This document shows positions 60,224-64,000 of a stretch of DNA of 64,000 nt, piece after piece. Origin of the DNA: JBFFMO01 sp041390025 (GTDB lineage: Bacteria > Myxococcota_A > Bradymonadia > Bradymonadales > Bradymonadaceae); assembly GCA_041390025.1 (NCBI GenBank), contig JAWKQR010000032.1:1-64000 (forward strand). Reading direction: 5' to 3'. The notes under the pieces are model-generated. The model was not told where the DNA came from. It ran no database searches and saw only the letters and a program-made list of their open reading frames with translations. Positions within the stretch are counted from its first letter, which is position 1. Each line of letters opens with the position of its first letter. The position numbers and the translations under genes are program-made.

Positions 60224-61654
60224 ATGACCAAGAGTCGAAATCAGGCCGTCAAGGACGCCATCAAGTTTGCCAAAGAACACAACGCCCGCATGGTCGACCT
60301 GAAGTTCCAAGACTTCCCGGGCACGTGGCAGCACACGACCATTCCAGCGCATCGTCTGACCGAAGGGCTTTTTGAGGAAGGACTTGGATTCGATGGAAGC
60401 TCGATTCGCGGTTGGCAGGCAATCCACGCATCCGACATGCAGCTGACCCCGGATCCGGCCTCCGTTCGGATGGACCCGTTTCCCGAGGTCCCAACGGTCA
60501 GCTTCATCTGCGACATTTCGGACCCGATTACGGGCCAAGCATACAGCCGTGACCCGCGTCACATCGCCCGCAAGGCCGAGGCGTACCTCAAGTCGACTGG
60601 AATCGGAGACACGGCTTACTTTGGGCCGGAAGCCGAATTCTTTATGTTCGACGACGTGCGTTACGACCTCAAGCCACACGCTGCGTTCTTCTCGGTGGAT
60701 TCTGTCGAAGGCGCGTGGAACACCGGGCGTGATGAGCGTCCAAACCTTGGGTACAAATCGCAGATGAAGGGTGGCTATTTCCCAGTGGCACCGTTTGATC
60801 ACCTGCACGACATCCGTACACAGATGGCGATGACGCTCGAAGAAGCCGGCATCGAAGTCGACGTGCACCACCACGAGGTGGCGTCGGGCGGCCAATGCGA
60901 AATCGGCATGCGCTTTGACAGCTTGCTCCACATGGCTGACAAGCTTCAGTGGTTCAAATACATCATCCGCAACACCGCGCGAAAGAACAACAAAACTGTG
61001 ACATTCATGCCCAAACCTATCGTTGGCGACAACGGCAGCGGCATGCATATCCACACGAGCATCTGGAAGGATGGCGTCAACCTGTTTGCGGGCGACAAGT
61101 ATGCAGGGATGAGCCAGACCGGCCTGCACTTCATCGCCGGCGTCTTGGAGCACGCACCCGCGCTCGTGGCTTTGACCAATCCGACGACCAACAGCTTCCG
61201 CCGCTTGGTACCTGGCTACGAAGCACCCGTGAAGTTTGCATACTCGAGCCGTAACCGTTCGGCGGCGATCCGCATCCCGCTGGCTGGCGGCAGCGCAAAC
61301 GCGCGCCGCATCGAGTTCCGCACGCCAGACCCAAGCTGCAACGGCTACTTCGCCTTTGCTGCGATCTTGATGGCTGGGCTTGACGGCATCGAACGCCAGC
61401 TTGACCCTGGCGCTCCGATGGACAAGGACATCTACAACCTTCCGCCCGAAGAGCTGGCGTTGATTCCCTCAGCCCCGGCGAGCCTCGAGGAGGCGTTGCA
61501 GTGCCTAACCGATGACCACGCGTTCCTCTTGAAGGGCGACGTCTTCACCGAAGACGTGATCGAGACTTGGATCGAGTACAAGTTTGAGAACGAGATCGTT
61601 CCCACGCGACTTCACCCCACGCCGCTCGAGTACAAACTGTACTTCAACGGCTAA
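60224..61654 (+). CDS. glnA: Glutamine synthetase, type I
   Basis: GlnA makes glutamine from glutamate, ammonia and ATP. The 476-residue protein carries LKFQDFPGTWQH, FDGSSIRGWQ, the active-site FGPEAEFFMFD and HHEVASGGQCEIGMRF, NGSGMHIHTSIWKDG, and RNRSAAIRIP. The adenylylation Tyr lies in KDIYNLPPEE near residue 404, so GlnE-type control is likely. The gene is intact and follows glnB. A rho-independent terminator lies after it. Confidence 0.97.
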   Translation: MTKSRNQAVKDAIKFAKEHNARMVDLKFQDFPGTWQHTTIPAHRLTEGLFEEGLGFDGSSIRGWQAIHASDMQLTPDPASVRMDPFPEVPTVSFICDISDPITGQAYSRDPRHIARKAEAYLKSTGIGDTAYFGPEAEFFMFDDVRYDLKPHAAFFSVDSVEGAWNTGRDERPNLGYKSQMKGGYFPVAPFDHLHDIRTQMAMTLEEAGIEVDVHHHEVASGGQCEIGMRFDSLLHMADKLQWFKYIIRNTARKNNKTVTFMPKPIVGDNGSGMHIHTSIWKDGVNLFAGDKYAGMSQTGLHFIAGVLEHAPALVALTNPTTNSFRRLVPGYEAPVKFAYSSRNRSAAIRIPLAGGSANARRIEFRTPDPSCNGYFAFAAILMAGLDGIERQLDPGAPMDKDIYNLPPEELALIPSAPASLEEALQCLTDDHAFLLKGDVFTEDVIETWIEYKFENEIVPTRLHPTPLEYKLYFNG

Positions 61655-61674
61655 TCCCCACGATCGACGAATTT

Positions 61675-61710
61675 AAAGGCCGCTACCGCTCGTCGGGGCG
61701 GCCTTTCTCT
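61675..61710 (+). terminator. Rho-independent terminator after glnA
   Basis: AAAGGCCGC at 61675-61683 pairs with GCGGCCTTT at 61698-61706, with a 14-base loop, followed by CTCTTG. The GC-rich stem runs into a T-containing tail. It lies 21 bases after the glnA stop. Confidence 0.75.
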
Positions 61711-61750
61711 TGCCCTTGCCACGCCTGCATGGAATATTCGCTCCCCCGTG

Positions 61751-62362
61751 ATGAGGTGTGATGTGCGAATTGTGGTTTTCATGGTGCTGGCGCTACTGGC
61801 GACGAGTTGTGATTCAACGCCCAAAAAACCAGAACCTGCCGCCCCACTTGACTTCAAAAGCACCGTTGCCCCCTACACCGTGAAGTTGTCGAGCCCTTGG
61901 ACACTCACGACCGCCGACACGCTGAACACGCACGCGGACCTAGCTGCCACATACGACGACACGCTCTACCTCATTGTTATTCCGCAGAAGCTCCCAGCGA
62001 TCCCCGGTGTGGATCCGCCCGATGCTTTGGCGCTCAAACGTGCATCACTTGCGGTGCTGGAGGAACGCCTGAAGGGCTTCCAAATCGCCCGTCAGGGTCC
62101 CATCAAGATCGACGACGAAATCGGCCAAAGTGTTTTTGCAAGCGGCGAAACCGAGGGTCAACAGATCCAATACGTCGCGACCTATGCAACCCGTGGAGAC
62201 TGGGGCTTCCAAGTGGTGGGATGGGGACCAAAAGACAAGGCTTCGCTGCTCACCGCCGAGGTAGACCGCGTCTTGAGCTCGTGGAAGTTCCTCGCGTCAA
62301 AACCGTCCGAATTGCCAATTCCTTCTGAAACCGAAGACGCTCCCGATGCGTCTACCGACTGA
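61751..62362 (+). CDS. Predicted lipoprotein, DcrB/PsbP-like domain
   Basis: From the ATG at 61751 the protein begins MRCDVRIVVFMVLALLATSC, a signal with a lipobox. The mature part starts with a Pro/Lys-rich spacer. A compact domain follows, with YTVKLSSPWTLTTADT and VATYATRGDWGFQVVGWGPK, ending in VLSSWKFLAS. Such sandwich-like domains in the DcrB/PsbP group are common in bacterial lipoproteins. The protein at 3.2-3.9 kb has a similar arrangement. Its function is unknown. It sits 21 bases upstream of trxB. Confidence 0.7.
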   Translation: MRCDVRIVVFMVLALLATSCDSTPKKPEPAAPLDFKSTVAPYTVKLSSPWTLTTADTLNTHADLAATYDDTLYLIVIPQKLPAIPGVDPPDALALKRASLAVLEERLKGFQIARQGPIKIDDEIGQSVFASGETEGQQIQYVATYATRGDWGFQVVGWGPKDKASLLTAEVDRVLSSWKFLASKPSELPIPSETEDAPDASTD

Positions 62363-62383
62363 CCAATTTCGAGAGCAAATGTC

Positions 62384-63339
62384 ATGTCCGCACTCAAGAA
62401 AGAAACATACGATGTAACCATCATGGGATCCGGCCCTGCCGGTCTGACCGCTGCCATCTACGCAGGCCGCGCAAACCTTGAACCCGTGTTGTTCGAGGGA
62501 CCACAGCCCGGCGGGCAGTTGACCATCACGACCGAAGTCGAGAACTACCCGGGCTTTCCCGAAGGCATCATGGGCCCTGAGTTCATCGAACGCACACGAG
62601 CGCAGGCCGAACGGTTTGGTGTCGAGATTCACCAACTGCTCATCCACGAGGTCGATTTCACAAAGTCCCCATACGTTGTGACGCTTGAAGACGGCACGGT
62701 TTTCAAAACCAAAACCCTCATCATCGCCAGCGGGGCGCGAGCGCGTTTGCTTGGCCTTCCTTCGGAGAGCGCGCTGATGGGTTATGGCGTGAGCACATGC
62801 GCGACCTGCGACGGGTTTTTCTTTCGTGGAAAAGAAATCGCCGTCGTCGGCGGTGGAGACTCCGCCCTTGAGGAAGCGAACTTCCTCACACGCTTCGCGT
62901 CGAAGGTCACGGTGGTTCATCGACGCGGCGAACTGCGGCCTCGAAGATCATGCCAAAGATCGTGCGCTGAAGAACCCGAAGATCGAGTTCGCGTGGCACT
63001 CCGAAAGTCGAGGAAATTAAAGGCACCAAAGAAGGCGGCGTGGAAGCGCTGGTGCTCAAGGACGCGCGAAACGGCGATATGCGTGAACTGCCCGTACAAG
63101 GCGTGTTTGTGGCCATCGGTCACATCCCGAACACGCACATTTTCGACGACACGCTCGACATGGACGAGAACGGGTACCTGATCACCCAGCCTGGCTCAAG
63201 CAAGACGAATATTCCTGGCGTTTTTGCGGTTGGGGACGTCCAAGACCACGAGTACAGGCAAGCCATCACTGCCGCTGGCTCCGGATGCATGGGGGCGATC
63301 GACGCCGAGCGCTATCTTGAAGCGCTTGAAGATGACTAG
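62384..63339 (+). CDS. trxB: Thioredoxin reductase, two frameshifts
   Basis: TrxB transfers electrons from NADPH via FAD to thioredoxin. The FAD-binding IMGSGPAGLTAAIYAGRA, PGGQLTITTEVENYPGFP, the redox-active CATCDGFFF and the NADPH-binding IAVVGGGDSALEEANFL are in the first frame. The frame shifts near 62940 and 63005, and PGVFAVGDVQDHEYRQAITAAG (FAD site) completes it. The reconciled length is ~318 residues, normal. The stop abuts the end of the convergent DUF4349 gene. Confidence 0.93.
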
Positions 63340-64000
63340 TCCCCCACACGAACAGCCATTTTCACGGCACGATAGGTTCCGTAGAAGATCCACCCAATGG
63401 GGCCCGGGGACACAGACTCTTCGACAACAGTCATTGATGGTCGCGTAGCCAACTTGATTGTTGAGCAGCCGCATTTGCCCCTCGAGTTGTTCCAGCTCGC
63501 GTGACCCGTGCGAGCTCCTTCTCAACTTCCAACACCTCGGTGACCGTCTTGCCTTGGACCAAAAGCTCCGTCAGGCGCGTGCGGAGCCGCTTCAGGTTGT
63601 CGATGCGTATCTGGATGTCCACGTACTGCGCGGTCACATCGTTGACGTACACGTTCTGGTCGGTGAGGTCTCCGAGCGCCTTGATGCGTGTCAACACGGC
63701 GTCCAAGGCTGCGTTGGGGACTTTGATCGTGATGACGTTGCGTGACTCGTTCGCCACGTAACCCTTGTTCGCACGCGCGAGGTCACCGATGGCCTTCACG
63801 GTCTTGGGGATATCTTCGTCGTCAGACACCTCGAGGTCATCGACGCCGTCTTCACGAGCTTCTGGTCGAGATCAACCTCTTTGGCCTTCTGCGTGGGCGC
63901 TTTTACCAACGGTCCGTCGGCTTCAACGGCGTCAATATTCACGACCTCCCCGGAGCGCTCGGTCTCCAGACCGTCATCACAGCGTAATAACGGAGCCGAC
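63336..64000 (-). CDS. DUF4349 domain protein, partial and frameshifted
   Basis: The leftward gene starts beyond the right edge. Visible sequence includes KLVKTASMTLEV (frame corrected near 63840), KTVKAIGDLARANKGYVANE, VITIKVPNAALDAVLTRI, and a coiled coil (IDNLKRLRTRLTELLVQG). After a break near 63485, LEQLEGQMRLLNNQVGYATI and a final GWIFYGTYRAVKMAVRV follow. This is the DUF4349 layout: a beta domain, a coiled coil, then a closing membrane-proximal segment. Family members are typically lipid-anchored envelope proteins of unknown role. The true N-terminal signal is not in view. Confidence 0.75.

Overview
This window is GC-rich bacterial chromosome with dense, mostly operonic genes. Several traits point to a Myxococcota-like lineage (former Deltaproteobacteria, possibly Bradymonadales): a lipoprotein made of repeated Cys-rich modules, an ASH/PKD-domain lipoprotein, a TPR protein of about 3,900 residues, a zinc ribbon/pseudokinase/PP2C fusion, and a cluster that resembles the myxobacterial ether-lipid (elb) genes. 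The taxonomy is inferred from gene content only. Many ordinary housekeeping genes carry one or more single-base frameshifts, often in homopolymers. This looks like indel error in a long-read or metagenomic assembly more than gene decay, so gene boundaries below are given after reconciling frames.

Layout. 1-6 kb: the edge of an unknown gene, a DUF429 protein, then leftward purF, tcdA, a lipoprotein and a lid-less Hsp70. 5.9-11 kb: rightward membrane FeS oxidoreductase, glyA, a TPR membrane protein, a SEC-C protein and a small membrane protein. 11-19 kb: leftward sulfatase, lipoproteins, a Cys-rich lipoprotein, miaE, a PilZ-like protein, two small envelope proteins, apaG, tRNA-Leu(CAA) and a ClpP/SDH-fold protein. 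19-22.6 kb: leftward Tol-type envelope operon (tolQ/exbB, tolR/exbD, TonB/TolA-like, tolB). 22.8-34.4 kb: the giant TPR gene, divergent from the Tol operon. 34.4-37.7 kb: a small protein, a low-molecular-weight phosphatase and a ferritin-like protein, facing an error-ridden leftward hemW and a hotdog thioesterase that is invisible to simple ORF calling.

38-46.2 kb: four-gene elb-like lipid cluster (HAD-IB phosphatase, LarA-like protein, a 1,605-residue reductase/adenylation/ACP/acyltransferase/SCP2 megaenzyme, NAD-dependent epimerase/dehydrogenase) behind a recognisable promoter and a 19-bp palindrome. 46.2-50.4 kb: leftward pseudokinase-PP2C fusion and ASH/PKD lipoprotein. 50.5-54 kb: a UvrD-type helicase flanked by two leftward paralogs. 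They share a nearly identical C-terminal 67 residues that resembles type III secretion needle subunits, and both sit behind the same bipartite promoter-like element. 54-64 kb: dapA-dapB, an enoyl-CoA hydratase, lipoprotein-prmA-rsmE-RDD, glnB-glnA with a terminator, a lipoprotein, trxB, and a partial DUF4349 gene.

The most unusual system here is the needle-like paralog pair with its shared upstream element. Next are the giant TPR protein beside the Tol operon and the elb-like megaenzyme cluster.
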